Shown: positions 53,524 through 63,658, counted from the first letter of the stretch. The stretch: 64,000 nt of DNA from Acidobacteriota bacterium (GCA_013289875.1 JABCZC010000011.1:1-64000); one strand, 5' to 3'. Translations and numbers: made by a program. The notes: generated from the sequence alone by a model not told the origin.

Positions 53524-54342
53524 ATGCTGAAGGTTATCTCGTCGCACGTTTTTCTTCGCAACCGCCTGCATCCAGGCCTCCTCGACACTTTTCGGAAATC
53601 CGGAGCGCAGGGGGTCGAGCTTTTTGCCGCACGTCAGCACTTCGACTACACCAATCGCGCTGAGGTTCGCGATCTTGCGGACTGGTTTCGGTCGAATCCA
53701 GCTGAGGCATTTTCGTTGCACGCGCCGCTCTACTCTGATCTCGAAATGGGGCGCAGTGGCTCGCCCATCGTGAACGTCATTCATCCTGAGAAGGGCCGGC
53801 GCATCGATGCCATGGACGAAATCAAGCGCGCTCTCGAAGTGGCCGAGCAGATTCCTTTCCGATTCCTCGTCGTTCATCTAGGAGATCGGGAGGACACATG
53901 GAGTCCGCGAGCGCTGGAGTTTTCGATGACGGCGCTAGAGCATCTGCGCGCCTTTGCCAACCCCTTGGGTGTGAAGCTGCTGGTTGAGAATCTGCAGAAC
54001 GAGGTCACTCACCCTACCAATATCCTTGAGATTCTCAATACCGGACACTTCAAGGATATCGGCGTATGCCTGGACGTTGGCCACGCGCATCTAATCGATG
54101 GCGTCATGCCGGCGTTGGCCGAGTTGAAGGATCGCATTCACTCTTCACACCTACACGACAATAAAGGTGACAGGGATTCGCACCTTTGGCCCGGTGACGG
54201 CGCGATTGCATGGGACGAGACACTGGAAGGATTGAAGAAAGCACCGCAGGCTCCCGCGGGCGTTCTCGAAATCCATTACGGTTTAGAAGATACGCCGGAG
54301 ACAGTAGCCCAAAAGGCAGCCAAAATCTTCGAAAGATTCTAG
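53524..54342 (+). CDS. AP-endonuclease-2-type TIM-barrel protein
   Basis: 272 residues. A TIM barrel with likely metal-binding residues: [53 protein letters not shown] and [18 protein letters not shown], then LEIHYG at the C-terminus. This matches the sugar isomerase/endonuclease IV superfamily. The reaction cannot be assigned; it has no signal peptide, in contrast to the Tat-exported relative at 398. It ends 8 bases before asnS, so they are probably co-transcribed. Confidence 0.85.
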   Translation: MLKVISSHVFLRNRLHPGLLDTFRKSGAQGVELFAARQHFDYTNRAEVRDLADWFRSNPAEAFSLHAPLYSDLEMGRSGSPIVNVIHPEKGRRIDAMDEIKRALEVAEQIPFRFLVVHLGDREDTWSPRALEFSMTALEHLRAFANPLGVKLLVENLQNEVTHPTNILEILNTGHFKDIGVCLDVGHAHLIDGVMPALAELKDRIHSSHLHDNKGDRDSHLWPGDGAIAWDETLEGLKKAPQAPAGVLEIHYGLEDTPETVAQKAAKIFERF

Positions 54343-54350
54343 AGATAAGT

Positions 54351-55721
54351 ATGACAGAAGAGACAAAGACTGAATTTGTAACCGGCACAGCGACAGAAAC
54401 AAAACCCGTTACGACCATCGCAAAAATTGGCGAGTTCGAAGGCCGGAGCGTCACCCTTCGCGGGTGGCTCTACAATCTGCGCGAGAGCGGCAAGCTGTTG
54501 TTTCCCATATTTAGGGATGGCAGCGGGACCATTCAGGGCATTGTTCCCAGAGCCGCAGTTCCACCTGAAGTCTTCGAAACCGTCAAGGGACTCACCCAGG
54601 AGTCAAGCGTTATTGTTAGCGGCAAGGTGCGGGCCGACAAACGTGCTCCTGGCGGTTACGAATTGGATGTTGAAGGCGTGGAGGTCATCCAGCGTGTGCC
54701 TGAGGACACTCCGTTTCCCATCTCGCTCAAGGAACACGGTACCGATTTCCTGATGGAGCACCGCCATCTGTGGATTCGTACACCCAGGCAGGCGGCGATC
54801 CTGAGAATTCGCGCGGAAATCATCAAGGCCGCTCGTGACTTCTTCGACGACCGTGGATTCGTCCTTACCGATCCGCCCATCCTGACCCCAGCAGCCTGCG
54901 AAGGCACCAGCACGCTCTTTCCCGTCGACTATTTCGGCGACGAAGCTTATCTGACGCAGAGCGGCCAGCTCTATATCGAAAGCACGGCGCTGGCGCTGGG
55001 GAAGGTCTATTCCTTCGGTCCCACGTTTCGCGCCGAGAAGTCGAAGACCCGCCGGCACCTCACCGAATTCTGGATGGTTGAGCCGGAAGTCGCCTACTGC
55101 GATCTCGACGGGCTCATGGAGCTTGCCGAGCAGTTCCTCAGCTTCATCGTTGACCGGGTCTTGACTCGTCGCGCCCCCGATCTGAAGGTCATTGGGCGCG
55201 ACGCATCGAAGCTTGAATCCATCAAAGCGCCCTTCCCGCGCCTGCGTTATGACGACGCTGTCGCGATGCTCAACGACGCGCACGCCAAAGGTCTGCTGGA
55301 CCATTCTTTCGAATATGGCAACGACTTCGGATCGCCGGATGAGACCTACATCTCATCCCAGTTCGACCGGCCGGTGATGGTACATCGCTATCCCGCGGGA
55401 GTGAAGGCCTTTTACATGGAGCCCGACCCGGAGAATGCGAAATATGCCCTATGCGTAGACGTACTTGCGCCCGAGGGTTACGGTGAGATCATCGGGGGCT
55501 CCCAGCGCATCGCCTCGTTCGATCTGCTGAAGAGGCGCATCGAGGAACACCAGTTGCCGATCGATGCCTTCAAGTGGTATCTCGACTTGCGCCGCTACGG
55601 CTCGGTCCCTCACTCCGGCTTCGGCATGGGCATAGAGCGCGCGGTCGCATGGATCTGCGGCCTGGAGCATGTGCGCGAAACGATTCCGTTCGCTCGTACG
55701 CTGAACCGGATGTATCCGTGA
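54351..55721 (+). CDS. asnS: Asparaginyl-tRNA synthetase
   Basis: 456 residues from the ATG at 54351. An N-terminal OB-fold anticodon-binding domain (about 20-115: [18 protein letters not shown]) is followed by the class II catalytic core. Motif 2 is [20 protein letters not shown] near 228-247 and motif 3 is [12 protein letters not shown] near 420-432. Asn rather than Asp specificity is judged from overall likeness to AsnS, such as [11 protein letters not shown] and the absence of an AspS-type insertion. Starts 8 bases after the TIM-barrel gene. Confidence 0.95.
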   Translation: MTEETKTEFVTGTATETKPVTTIAKIGEFEGRSVTLRGWLYNLRESGKLLFPIFRDGSGTIQGIVPRAAVPPEVFETVKGLTQESSVIVSGKVRADKRAPGGYELDVEGVEVIQRVPEDTPFPISLKEHGTDFLMEHRHLWIRTPRQAAILRIRAEIIKAARDFFDDRGFVLTDPPILTPAACEGTSTLFPVDYFGDEAYLTQSGQLYIESTALALGKVYSFGPTFRAEKSKTRRHLTEFWMVEPEVAYCDLDGLMELAEQFLSFIVDRVLTRRAPDLKVIGRDASKLESIKAPFPRLRYDDAVAMLNDAHAKGLLDHSFEYGNDFGSPDETYISSQFDRPVMVHRYPAGVKAFYMEPDPENAKYALCVDVLAPEGYGEIIGGSQRIASFDLLKRRIEEHQLPIDAFKWYLDLRRYGSVPHSGFGMGIERAVAWICGLEHVRETIPFARTLNRMYP

Positions 55722-55813
55722 TGAGCAGGGAATCGGCAAAGGGATGGGAAGTCTGGTATGTCAAAGTAAGCACATTGATTCTCGAAAAGGCCGCAGCAAA
55801 AATTCTCTAGACA

Positions 55814-57046
55814 ATGAAAAAACTCCGCGTAGGCGTTCTCTTTGGCGGCCGCAGCGGCGAGCATGAGGTTTCGCTGCTCTCCGCGGCATCGGTTCTGAAG
55901 GCTATTGACCGCAAGAAATATGAAGTCACCTCCATCGGCATCACCAAGGAAGGCCGCTGGGTCACGGCCACCGATGCCCAGCGGCTGCTCGCCGGCGAAA
56001 CCGCTCCAGCCAGCAGCAGGCTACGTGCTGGCGATCCGGAGGCCACAGCTCCAGCTGCCGTACTCGCGCGCGGCGAGTCGGTGATCGTTCCGCCTGTCCC
56101 CTCGGAAACCAAGACGGGCGCACTGATCCCCTTTGAGACCGACGCCCGGACAGTGGACATCCAGGCAGGCGCCGCCGGCCCCGGAACTTCCAGTTCTGTT
56201 CTGAGCCTGGACGTGATCTTGCCGGTCCTTCACGGGACGTTCGGCGAGGATGGGACCATCCAGGGACTCTTCGAACTGGCGGGGATCGCGTACGTCGGAT
56301 CGGGAGTGTTGGGATCGGCGACGGGCATGGACAAGGACGTGATGAAGCGCCTCTTCGCTGCTGCGAAACTGCCTATCCCGAAGCACGTCTCCTTCCTCCG
56401 CGCCGATTGGGAAGCCGGTCACAGGAAGACCATCGCCAAAGTCGAGGCCGCCCTCCGCTACCCAGTCTTCGTTAAGCCCGCAAACCTCGGCTCATCGGTA
56501 GGAATCACCAAGGCCCACGACCGCAAAGAACTCGGCCCCGCCATCGATCTCGCCGCCAGCTACGACCGCAAGATCGTCGTCGAGCAGGGGGTGGGGGGCA
56601 AGGGAGGCAAGGCCCGCGAGCTTGAGGTAGCCGTTCTCGGCAACGACCATCCAGAGGCTTCGGTCGTGGGTGAGATCGTCCCCAGCAAGGAGTTCTACGA
56701 CTACGAGGCCAAGTATCTGAGCGAAGGCTCCGACCTCATCATTCCGGCGAAGCTCACCAAGGCGCAGACGAAGCGGGTCCAGCAGATGGCTATCGCTGCC
56801 TTCCGCGCGTGTGACTGCTCTGGTCTGGCCCGGGTGGATTTCCTGATGGAGCCGACATCAAGCTCCGGTAAGGCTGGGCGCATCTATCTGAATGAGATCA
56901 ACACTATGCCCGGGTTTACGTCTATCAGCATGTACCCCAAGCTGTGGGCGGCGTCGGGTGTCGCGTATCCTGAGCTTATCGACCGGCTGATCGCGCTTGC
57001 TCTCGAACGTCGCGCAGAGAAGGATCGCACCGGCTACAGCCGGTGA
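55814..57046 (+). CDS. ddl: D-alanine--D-alanine ligase
   Basis: 410 residues. It joins two D-alanines for peptidoglycan. The N-terminal domain carries VLFGGRSGEHEVSLLSAA (8-25), LHGTFGEDGTIQGLFEL near 138, then the ATP-grasp core FVKPANLGSSVGITKA near 220, and the C-terminal LARVDFLMEP and LNEINTMPGFTSISMYPKLW near 360. It is longer than short DdlB forms because of an extra Ala/Gly/Thr-rich segment (about 58-118). Gene order asnS-ddl-small membrane protein, all plus strand. Confidence 0.95.
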   Translation: MKKLRVGVLFGGRSGEHEVSLLSAASVLKAIDRKKYEVTSIGITKEGRWVTATDAQRLLAGETAPASSRLRAGDPEATAPAAVLARGESVIVPPVPSETKTGALIPFETDARTVDIQAGAAGPGTSSSVLSLDVILPVLHGTFGEDGTIQGLFELAGIAYVGSGVLGSATGMDKDVMKRLFAAAKLPIPKHVSFLRADWEAGHRKTIAKVEAALRYPVFVKPANLGSSVGITKAHDRKELGPAIDLAASYDRKIVVEQGVGGKGGKARELEVAVLGNDHPEASVVGEIVPSKEFYDYEAKYLSEGSDLIIPAKLTKAQTKRVQQMAIAAFRACDCSGLARVDFLMEPTSSSGKAGRIYLNEINTMPGFTSISMYPKLWAASGVAYPELIDRLIALALERRAEKDRTGYSR

Positions 57047-57127
57047 GGAACTTAGCGCGGTGGCATGGTGTCAGAAGTAAGTGGAGAGGTTTGCGCCACA
57101 GCAGCCCGAAAGGAACGATAGCCGCCG

Positions 57128-57604
57128 ATGACCCTGCTCGATGCTCCCCAATTCAACGTTCGCCGCGAGCGACGCAACCGCAATCTCCTGCTCACAGGGG
57201 TCGTTGTCTTACTAGTCGCAGCCATCGCAGTCGTCTCCTGGGCTGCCGAACTTCCGTGGCAGGTGTGGCACTGGCCCTCGGACCATCGGGTCAACCAGTT
57301 CCTCAGTACGGTCGAGTCGGGCGACTTGCAGAAGGCCTATGGACTGTGGAACAACGATCCCAGCTGGCAGCAGCATCCCGACCAGTACAAGGCTTACAGC
57401 TTCACCGACTTCCAGAAGGACTGGGGTTCGGGCAGCGACTACGGAGTGATCAAGTCGCACTCGATCATCGTGTCTCACAGGGTCGGCAACGGCATCGTGA
57501 TGGGCGTAAACATCAACGGTGGCAAGACACCGATCTTCCTGCGCGTGGACAATAAGGCCAAGACGATCGGATTCTCACCTGTCGAATTGTATCTCGGACC
57601 GTAG
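57128..57604 (+). CDS. Small membrane-anchored hypothetical protein
   Basis: 158 residues. A basic cytoplasmic N-terminus (RRERRNRN) precedes one transmembrane helix (LLLTGVVVLLVAAIAVVSWA, about 21-40), and the rest is periplasmic, folded and beta-rich (HRVNQFLSTVESGDLQKAY, VIKSHSIIVSHRVGNG, KTPIFLRVDNKAKTIGF). It resembles NTF2-like or DUF4878-like domains in layout but this is not certain. It follows ddl by 81 bases and converges on fabD. Confidence 0.75.
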   Translation: MTLLDAPQFNVRRERRNRNLLLTGVVVLLVAAIAVVSWAAELPWQVWHWPSDHRVNQFLSTVESGDLQKAYGLWNNDPSWQQHPDQYKAYSFTDFQKDWGSGSDYGVIKSHSIIVSHRVGNGIVMGVNINGGKTPIFLRVDNKAKTIGFSPVELYLGP

Positions 57605-57631
57605 CATGCCTCTTTCTCAACCATCCTGAGC

Positions 57632-58582
57632 TTATGGCTTGGCGATCGCGGCTAATGTCTTCTCCAGACTTGCCTCGTCGCCGACATTCAGGCAGACCTG
57701 GCTGCGGTCGATCTGGCGCATAAGGCCGCAGAGCACTTTGCCCGGACCAACTTCGATAAATTGACTTGGCTGCTCATCGATGAGCAGGCGCATGGACTCG
57801 ACCCAGCGTACGGCCCCCGTCACCTGGCGGATAAGGGCGTCGCGGAGTTGATCGGCCTCGCTGACCAGGGCGGCGTCGACGTTCACGGCAACCGGCACGG
57901 CTGGCGGGGCGAAGGCCAGCGCACTGAGCAGTTCGGCGAGGCGGTCCTGGGCGGGCTGCATCAGTGCGCAATGGAATGGGGCGCTCACGGCCAGCATCAC
58001 GACCTTCTTCGCGCCGCGATTGCGGCATAGCGCTGCAGCGCGTTCGACAGGAGCTGCGTCTCCCGAGATGACGGTTTGCTCTGGGGAATTGAAGTTTGCC
58101 GGGGAGACCACCCCTCCCGTCTCGGCGGCGGCATCGGTGCAGGCCCGGGCGGCCTCCTCGGAGGTCATACCGAGCACAGCTGCCATCGCGCCCTGTCCGG
58201 CGGGGACGGCCTGCTGCATGAACCGGCCGCGACTGCGCACGGTGCGGACCGCGTCGGCGAAGGAGAGGACTCCCGCCGCGACATTGGCCGAATACTCGCC
58301 AAGTGAGTGGCCGGCGACGTAGCTGGGCGTCACGCCCTTCTCGGCCAGCACCCGCTGAGCGGCGATCGAGACCGTGAAGATGGCGGGCTGGGTGAACTCG
58401 GTCAGCTTAAGCTGGTCTTCAGGCCCATTGAAGCATAGGTCGGAGAGGGCTAAACCCAAGGCGTCGTCGGCCTCCTCGAAGGCGCGGCGGGCGATGGGAT
58501 ATCGGTCGAAGAGATCGCGGCCCATGCCGACCGATTGAGAGCCTTGTCCGGGAAAGAGGAAGGCTATTTTGTGGGTATTCAT
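57632..58582 (-). CDS. fabD: Malonyl-CoA:ACP transacylase
   Basis: 316 residues. It loads malonyl groups onto acyl carrier protein for fatty acid synthesis. The Ser nucleophile is S93 in AGHSLGEYS and the catalytic His is H204 in APFHCALMQP; FPGQGSQSVGMG near 10 and the arginine-bearing QQAVPAGQGAMAAVLG near 124 are also typical. It stands apart from other fab genes within the window, converging on the small membrane protein gene. Confidence 0.96.
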   Translation of the reverse strand: MNTHKIAFLFPGQGSQSVGMGRDLFDRYPIARRAFEEADDALGLALSDLCFNGPEDQLKLTEFTQPAIFTVSIAAQRVLAEKGVTPSYVAGHSLGEYSANVAAGVLSFADAVRTVRSRGRFMQQAVPAGQGAMAAVLGMTSEEAARACTDAAAETGGVVSPANFNSPEQTVISGDAAPVERAAALCRNRGAKKVVMLAVSAPFHCALMQPAQDRLAELLSALAFAPPAVPVAVNVDAALVSEADQLRDALIRQVTGAVRWVESMRLLIDEQPSQFIEVGPGKVLCGLMRQIDRSQVCLNVGDEASLEKTLAAIAKP

Positions 58583-58650
58583 GGCAGAGGTATTTCAAAT
58601 GATCCGGCATGCAGGCGCAAGCTGTGATTCCGTTGAGTCAGTCCGCCTAC

Positions 58651-58955
58651 AGGGACCCCACCCCCCCACCCCTTGTTTTCGTTACCGATTCTGTAATCGT
58701 TTGATACAAATCGGTTTAAGGGATACGTCGGTGCTACCTACTAGTAAATAAATGACTTATTCGTTCCTACATGATTCTAAAAGTGTTGCTCGATGATATT
58801 GCACTGATCTCAGGGCGGTGGTTCAGGCTCGGCTGTAACCGTCTGATTCTATTTGCTGCACCTGAGACCGTTTGATTCTAAATGGGTTGCGCAAGATACT
58901 TCGCAGCAGACGAAAGGCCCGGCTGCAAATGGCGGCCGGGCCTTCTAGTCTCTAT
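58651..58955 (+). repeat. Intergenic element E2: C-rich head, about four repeat units, terminal hairpin
   Basis: Head AGGGACCCCACCCCCCCACCCC is followed by a T-rich stretch and ACCGATTCTGTAA (58682-58695). Units with TTGAT-n-AAATGGGTT-like cores lie near 58692, 58773, 58834 and 58865; the last contains GTTTGATTCTAAATGGGTTG. A 10-bp perfect terminator hairpin closes it: AAGGCCCGGC (58914-58923) and GCCGGGCCTT (58935-58944) then CTAGTCTCTATTTC. Its minus strand could form a G-quadruplex. It lies between fabD (minus) and nikR (plus), so it is not simply behind a plus-strand gene. Confidence 0.6.
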
Positions 58956-59133
58956 TTCTATTATAGCGGGTTGGGGGAAATTCTCGGCCAAGGATTCTGA
59001 ATGAACGTGGTCAAAATGGTGCCTCCTCTGCAACATCCCCTAGGCAGGAGCGTATGCGGTCACGCAGAAGACACTCATTTAGCGCGACCAAGTCTGGCTT
59101 TCTTGTCCGCAATTACAATCGGGATGGAGAAGC

Positions 59134-59586
59134 ATGATGTCACCGCTCAGTCGAACCGGGGTTTCCCTTGATGAGGACCTGCTAAGGGAGTTTGATCGGC
59201 TGATAACCAAGCGCGGCTATCAGAACCGCTCTGAGGCGATCCGCGACCTCATTCGTGAAGCTCTATTGACGGAGACTATCGATTCAAACAAGCCGGTGGT
59301 CGGCACGCTAACGCTGGTATACGACCATCATGTCCCGAATCTCTCGGAGAAGTTGACTGCGACTCAGCATTCCGCCGGCGCAACGGTACTGGCAGCAACA
59401 CATGTCCATCTGGACCACCACTACTGCCTGGAGGTCATCATCATGAAGGGGCGGAGCAAGGAGATCCAGGGAATCGCTGACCGCATGCTTGCGCTTCGCG
59501 GCGTGGAGCTGGGCAAGCTGGTCCTGACAAATTCGGGCAAAGAGCTCAAGACGGACAATCATAGCCAGCATAGCCACGCGCACTAG
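59134..59586 (+). CDS. nikR: Nickel-responsive regulator
   Basis: 150 residues. An N-terminal ribbon-helix-helix domain (about 5-48: TGVSLDEDLLREFDRLITKR, NRSEAIRDLI) is followed by the ACT-like metal-binding domain. The four nickel ligands are all present at exact spacing: H79, H90, H92 and C98 (TQHS, THVH, HHYCLE). The last eight residues are a His-rich tail (HSQHSHAH) that may bind extra metal. GGAG lies 5 bases from the ATG. Its 3' end overlaps the TonB-dependent receptor by 4 bases, convergent. No clear GTATGA-N16-TCATAC site was found in this window. Confidence 0.95.
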   Translation: MMSPLSRTGVSLDEDLLREFDRLITKRGYQNRSEAIRDLIREALLTETIDSNKPVVGTLTLVYDHHVPNLSEKLTATQHSAGATVLAATHVHLDHHYCLEVIIMKGRSKEIQGIADRMLALRGVELGKLVLTNSGKELKTDNHSQHSHAH

Positions 59587-62500
59587 AAGTTGAACTTTGC
59601 TACGAGTTGCATCAGGCGAGGAGCCGCAGCGCTGACGATGTGGCCGAAGTTGGGGTCTTCGACCTGCCCGTCGACCGCTGCGGGACCGTAAAACTGTGTG
59701 TGGTTGAAGGCATTGAAGGCCTCAGCGCGAAATTCGAGGGACCTCGATTCGGTCAGACGCACATTCTTTTGCAGGGTTATATCGAAGTTATTAATCCCTG
59801 GTCCGTAGAAGATACGGCGTTTGGCATTGCCCAATTGACCGAGATTCTCTTCCGGGAACAACGAGGTATTGAAGGCCGGTTTTCCGTTACGGCCGTTCGT
59901 ATTGATTTTGAGCGGCCCGGGCAGATATTGCGGAGTATCGAGCAGGTAGTTATTCACGCCGTTGCCCAGAGTACCCAGCAGGGAATTGTCGGAATTGTCA
60001 TAAAGTGTGACAGGAAAGCCGGTGGCGAAGCGTGTTGTTCCGGAGAAAGTCCAATCGGTGGTCAGGCGATTGGTCCTCTGGAACATTTTCTCGACGGGTA
60101 GAGCGAGTGTGTAACTGGCAATGAATGTATGCTTCTGATCCCATGCCGAGATTGTTCGGCTCTGTCTCGGGTTGATCGGGTTGAGTTGCTCACCTATGTT
60201 GGAGCCCTGATCGATGGACTTCGCGTAGGCGTAGCTCAGCAGGAACTGTGAGACGTTGTGACGATAACGCAGGGTGGTTTCGAGGGCGTTGTAGTTGGAG
60301 TTGGCCATCGATCTGTCCTCAGTGTTTTCGCCGTAGTTTTCGCCTGTCCCGACAAGTGGGCCGTAGTTGTTTTGTCCGCTGCGGGTCCCGTTGATGGTTT
60401 GGCCGGCGCTGTTGGTATAGGTGTTGTCTTCACCGAAGGGGCCGCAGCCTGGCAAGCTGAGGCACAGTGCAGGGTTGCTGAGATTCACCGAAGCAACTGC
60501 GAGAATGCGGTGCCCCTGGTTGCCCACATAGCTCACGGTCAGCACTGTGCTCGAGGTGATTTGCCGCTGAATCGAGAACATATAGTTGTCGATGTAAGGC
60601 ACGCGATTGCGGTAATAGAAGAACGGGTCTGCAGCGAGGGGCGCGAAATTGGCCCAGTTAATAGATCTGTCCGGACTGGACGCGGAGACATTGTGTGGAG
60701 GAAAGGCAAATGGGAATCGCTGTCCGTTATTGACACCGCTGGCGGCCGTAATGAACGGCGTTGCGAATAGCGGGGGCGCCGGGCTCAGGTAGTTGTATCC
60801 AAAGGGCGGCACGGAGTACATGATGCCTGCCAGTAATCCCGGAAACTCGGTGTAAAAGATGCCGTAGCTGGCTCGAATGCTGCTCTGGCCGCAGCTTCCG
60901 AAGATCCTGCTCAGGAACCGCTGGTCGAAGTGCGGCGCATAGGCGAACCCGATTCTCGGGGCGAAGTTTTTGTAGTCGGTGGGCGCGAGCGTTTTTGGAA
61001 TTCCAGGATCGCCGGCGACCAGCAGGCCGGGAAGCGCTCCGGGATATAGCGTGGATTTTGCTCCGGGCACCCATGTCTGTATCTGGTTGTACTTCTCCCA
61101 GAAGGGCATGATCACATCCCAGCGCAGGCCGGCGTTGATGGTGAGATCGGGCCGCGCTCGCCAGCTGTCCTGGCCGTAAAGACCCCAATAGCGGTTTCGC
61201 AGATAGAAAGGCTGACCGGAAGACTGCGTGTAGTTGCTCGGGACGCCGATCAGGAGGTCGGCATACGGATCACCAGTCTCGGTGCCGTCAATATTGAAGG
61301 TCCCGTTGAAGGTTGCGTTCGGATGCTCATTGACCTGATCGATATGGAATTGGCCGCCAATCTTCAGAGTGTGCGCGCCGATGACCCTCGAGAGCCCGTC
61401 GCTCACATAGTACGTATTGTTGATCTGTGTTCCGTTCGTGATGGGGACACCCATGACGAAAGTGGGGAAAGTCACGTTCTCCACGCCTTCAAACTGCGGC
61501 GCCTGCACAAAGATTCCCGGGGTTCCGGCACCTGTAACAAAGCCCTGGGATGCCAGACTCACGCCGAGTCCGCCCTTCGGCTGCCCGATGATGTTGGCAT
61601 TGCGCAGGTATCCGAAATGAAGCTCGTTGACGGTGTTGGATCCGATCAGCTTGTTATCGCTTAGCGACAGCAGTTGCGCACGCCCGATAAACAGCGCATC
61701 GAAGCCGGGGATGCTCGCCCCGGCGACCGAGCCCGGATACGGATTGTCGAGATCATAGTCATCGATGAAGTAGTAGCCGGAGATCTGCCCCATCCGCGTG
61801 TTGGCATCGATACGCACCGATCCCTTATTGTCTCGGACCGTCTGCGCAAATGTAGATGTCGAGTACTGGCTTGCGCTGACGTTGGGAGATGGAATGTACT
61901 GCAACAGATTTTTTCCCGGAGCCGACCACGCGCTCTGCGGGATGGTTCCATTGGGAAATACGCTGGAGTAGGGCTCTCCCGACCTGACAGCATAGCCAAG
62001 CTCCTGCGTGAGCAGAGATGCGAAATAAGGACCGCCGACTGAGCCGGTAAGGTCATTGAAGATTCCATTCCGCTGGGCGACAGTCGGCACCGAGATGTAG
62101 CCGGTGGATACACCCTGGGTCGTTCCCGTTCCCTGATAGTCGGTAAAGAAGAAGACTTTGTCGCGCCGCACCGGGCCGCCGATCGGGCCGCCAATGGTGC
62201 CGCCAAACTGATTCTGCTTGAATGTCGACCGGGTCGGATCGAAGTATCCTCTGGCATCCAGATTGGTGTTGCGGAAGAACTCAAAGGCCCCACCGTGGAA
62301 GGCGTTGGTTCCCGATTTGCTGACGACGGTGACTACACCGCCGTTGTAGTTCCCGTACTCGGGATCGAAGTTGTTGGTCAGCACCCGAAACTCTTCAATC
62401 GAATCGAGGTTCGGAATGATGGAGGCGCCGCCATTCATGTGCTCCTGCACATCGATTCCGTTGACCAGGAAGCCGTTCGACGATTCGCGCTGTCCATTGA

Positions 62501-63125
62501 TCGACAGGTTGCCGGGATTCAGATCCCCGGAGGGATCGAGACTCCCGGTCACGCCTGCCATGATGACGGAGCTTGGCAACAGCGTCGAGATAGGGGCCAC
62601 TCCTGGCTGGATTGCCAGGAGATCGGTGTAACTCCTTCCGTTCAAGGGGAGCGAGGTCATCTGCACGCTGGACACGACCTCGCCGATATGGGTGGTGGCG
62701 GTCTCCACCTGTACCCCACTGCTACTGGTGACAATCACATCCTCCGACTGCGTGCCGACCACAAGGGCGGCATCCACTCGCAGGGCGGAATCCGTGTCGA
62801 CGGTCAGGTTTGTCTTTCGTTGGGTTGCGAAGCCAGGAGCTGAAATGGTGAGTTCGTAGTGACCGACCGGAAGGTTCGGGAAGGAATAAGATCCTTGCTT
62901 GTCCGAGATGGCTCGATAGATTGACTGCTGGCTCATGTTGAGCAGCTTGAGCGCGGCCCCCGGGATCACCGCTCCGGTGGGGTCGGTGACCGTCCCGGAG
63001 ATACTGCCGCCGGTGGAGGCGCGCGACGGCAAGGCTGCGAGCAGGCAGCATACGATTGTCAAACACAAGAGGTTCTTTCGGGCGAGGCCAGAGAAAGAAG
63101 GCGTTGGTGATGACACGTTTTGCAT
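59583..63125 (-). CDS. TonB-dependent receptor with carboxypeptidase-regulatory-like N-terminus (Oar-like)
   Basis: 1180 residues from the ATG at 63125, which has a signal peptide (LLCLTIVCCLLAALPSRA). An N-terminal beta-sandwich domain (about 38-130: SGTVTDPTGAVIPGAALKLL, GSYSFPNLPVGHYEL) precedes a plug (SLPLNGRSYTDLLAIQPGV, VNGIDVQEHMNGGASII, GGVVTVVSKSGTNAFHGGAFEFF) and a large outer-membrane barrel that ends LMQLVAKFNF, the aromatic ending expected for barrel assembly. This is the acidobacterial Oar-like receptor class that imports sugars, peptides or metals. Proximity to nikR suggests, without proof, a nickel link. The start codon is close to element E3. Confidence 0.9.
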   Translation of the reverse strand: MQNVSSPTPSFSGLARKNLLCLTIVCCLLAALPSRASTGGSISGTVTDPTGAVIPGAALKLLNMSQQSIYRAISDKQGSYSFPNLPVGHYELTISAPGFATQRKTNLTVDTDSALRVDAALVVGTQSEDVIVTSSSGVQVETATTHIGEVVSSVQMTSLPLNGRSYTDLLAIQPGVAPISTLLPSSVIMAGVTGSLDPSGDLNPGNLSINGQRESSNGFLVNGIDVQEHMNGGASIIPNLDSIEEFRVLTNNFDPEYGNYNGGVVTVVSKSGTNAFHGGAFEFFRNTNLDARGYFDPTRSTFKQNQFGGTIGGPIGGPVRRDKVFFFTDYQGTGTTQGVSTGYISVPTVAQRNGIFNDLTGSVGGPYFASLLTQELGYAVRSGEPYSSVFPNGTIPQSAWSAPGKNLLQYIPSPNVSASQYSTSTFAQTVRDNKGSVRIDANTRMGQISGYYFIDDYDLDNPYPGSVAGASIPGFDALFIGRAQLLSLSDNKLIGSNTVNELHFGYLRNANIIGQPKGGLGVSLASQGFVTGAGTPGIFVQAPQFEGVENVTFPTFVMGVPITNGTQINNTYYVSDGLSRVIGAHTLKIGGQFHIDQVNEHPNATFNGTFNIDGTETGDPYADLLIGVPSNYTQSSGQPFYLRNRYWGLYGQDSWRARPDLTINAGLRWDVIMPFWEKYNQIQTWVPGAKSTLYPGALPGLLVAGDPGIPKTLAPTDYKNFAPRIGFAYAPHFDQRFLSRIFGSCGQSSIRASYGIFYTEFPGLLAGIMYSVPPFGYNYLSPAPPLFATPFITAASGVNNGQRFPFAFPPHNVSASSPDRSINWANFAPLAADPFFYYRNRVPYIDNYMFSIQRQITSSTVLTVSYVGNQGHRILAVASVNLSNPALCLSLPGCGPFGEDNTYTNSAGQTINGTRSGQNNYGPLVGTGENYGENTEDRSMANSNYNALETTLRYRHNVSQFLLSYAYAKSIDQGSNIGEQLNPINPRQSRTISAWDQKHTFIASYTLALPVEKMFQRTNRLTTDWTFSGTTRFATGFPVTLYDNSDNSLLGTLGNGVNNYLLDTPQYLPGPLKINTNGRNGKPAFNTSLFPEENLGQLGNAKRRIFYGPGINNFDITLQKNVRLTESRSLEFRAEAFNAFNHTQFYGPAAVDGQVEDPNFGHIVSAAAPRLMQLVAKFNF

Positions 63126-63283
63126 ATTCGTGTTACTGCGTGGCGATAAGCTTTCCTCGTGGACCCCTCTGGTGCGATATCCAGAGTAGTACACATCTCC
63201 AATACGTGCTACGGCCGGATTTGGATTTCCCTAATTGTCTTGTCAGTGGCGCGGGCGCTTATTCGGATGTTCCCCATTTTGGA

Positions 63284-63370
63284 AAGGGTGTCCCTCTACC
63301 TATCCCCACCCCTCACCTGTTCTTGGTACCGATTCTGTAACACTTGATATGAATGGGTTTAGCGCGGATC
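63284..63370 (+). repeat. Intergenic element E3: C-rich head and one repeat unit
   Basis: Head GGGTGTCCCTCTACC...CCCCACCCCTCACC (63286-63317) leads to GGTACCGATTCTGTAACACTTGATATGAATGGGTTT (split across 63326-63360, key parts CCGATTCTGTAA and GAATGGGTTT). E2 has ACCGATTCTGTAATCG and a similar GGTTT block at the same spacing. No further unit or hairpin is seen, so this looks like a shortened copy. Confidence 0.5.
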
Positions 63371-63658
63371 GGATCTCGTAGGGGTCTAGCCGAGTGTTTG
63401 CGAACAGAGGCATTGGTTCAGCCGACCATATCCCACTGGCTTTTCTGTTCCAGAGCCTGAGATCACGCGCAGTTGGGCCTCAGGACAGGAATTGATGCGA
63501 ATCAGCAGAAGCATATTCTAAGAGATGCACTTTTGCGGGGAGGAAGGCGCGTCGATTCCGAGCGAGCGAAGCGGCCCGTGTGAATTCCAATTGGTGCAGT
63601 GATGTTTTGGTGGCAGGATAGCTGGTTGGGAAAAGCGAACTAGGTTGCTCGGGTTGAC
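63371..63658. other. Spacer between E3 and the right-edge gene, no gene
   Basis: No convincing gene. A TTGACA overlaps the start of the next gene and is too close to be its promoter. Confidence 0.4.

Noticed and set aside
59000-59133. Possible NikR operator (GTATGC and TCATTT near 59053-59081)
   Set aside because: The half-sites match poorly and the spacing is 17, not 16; without a search it cannot be told from chance.
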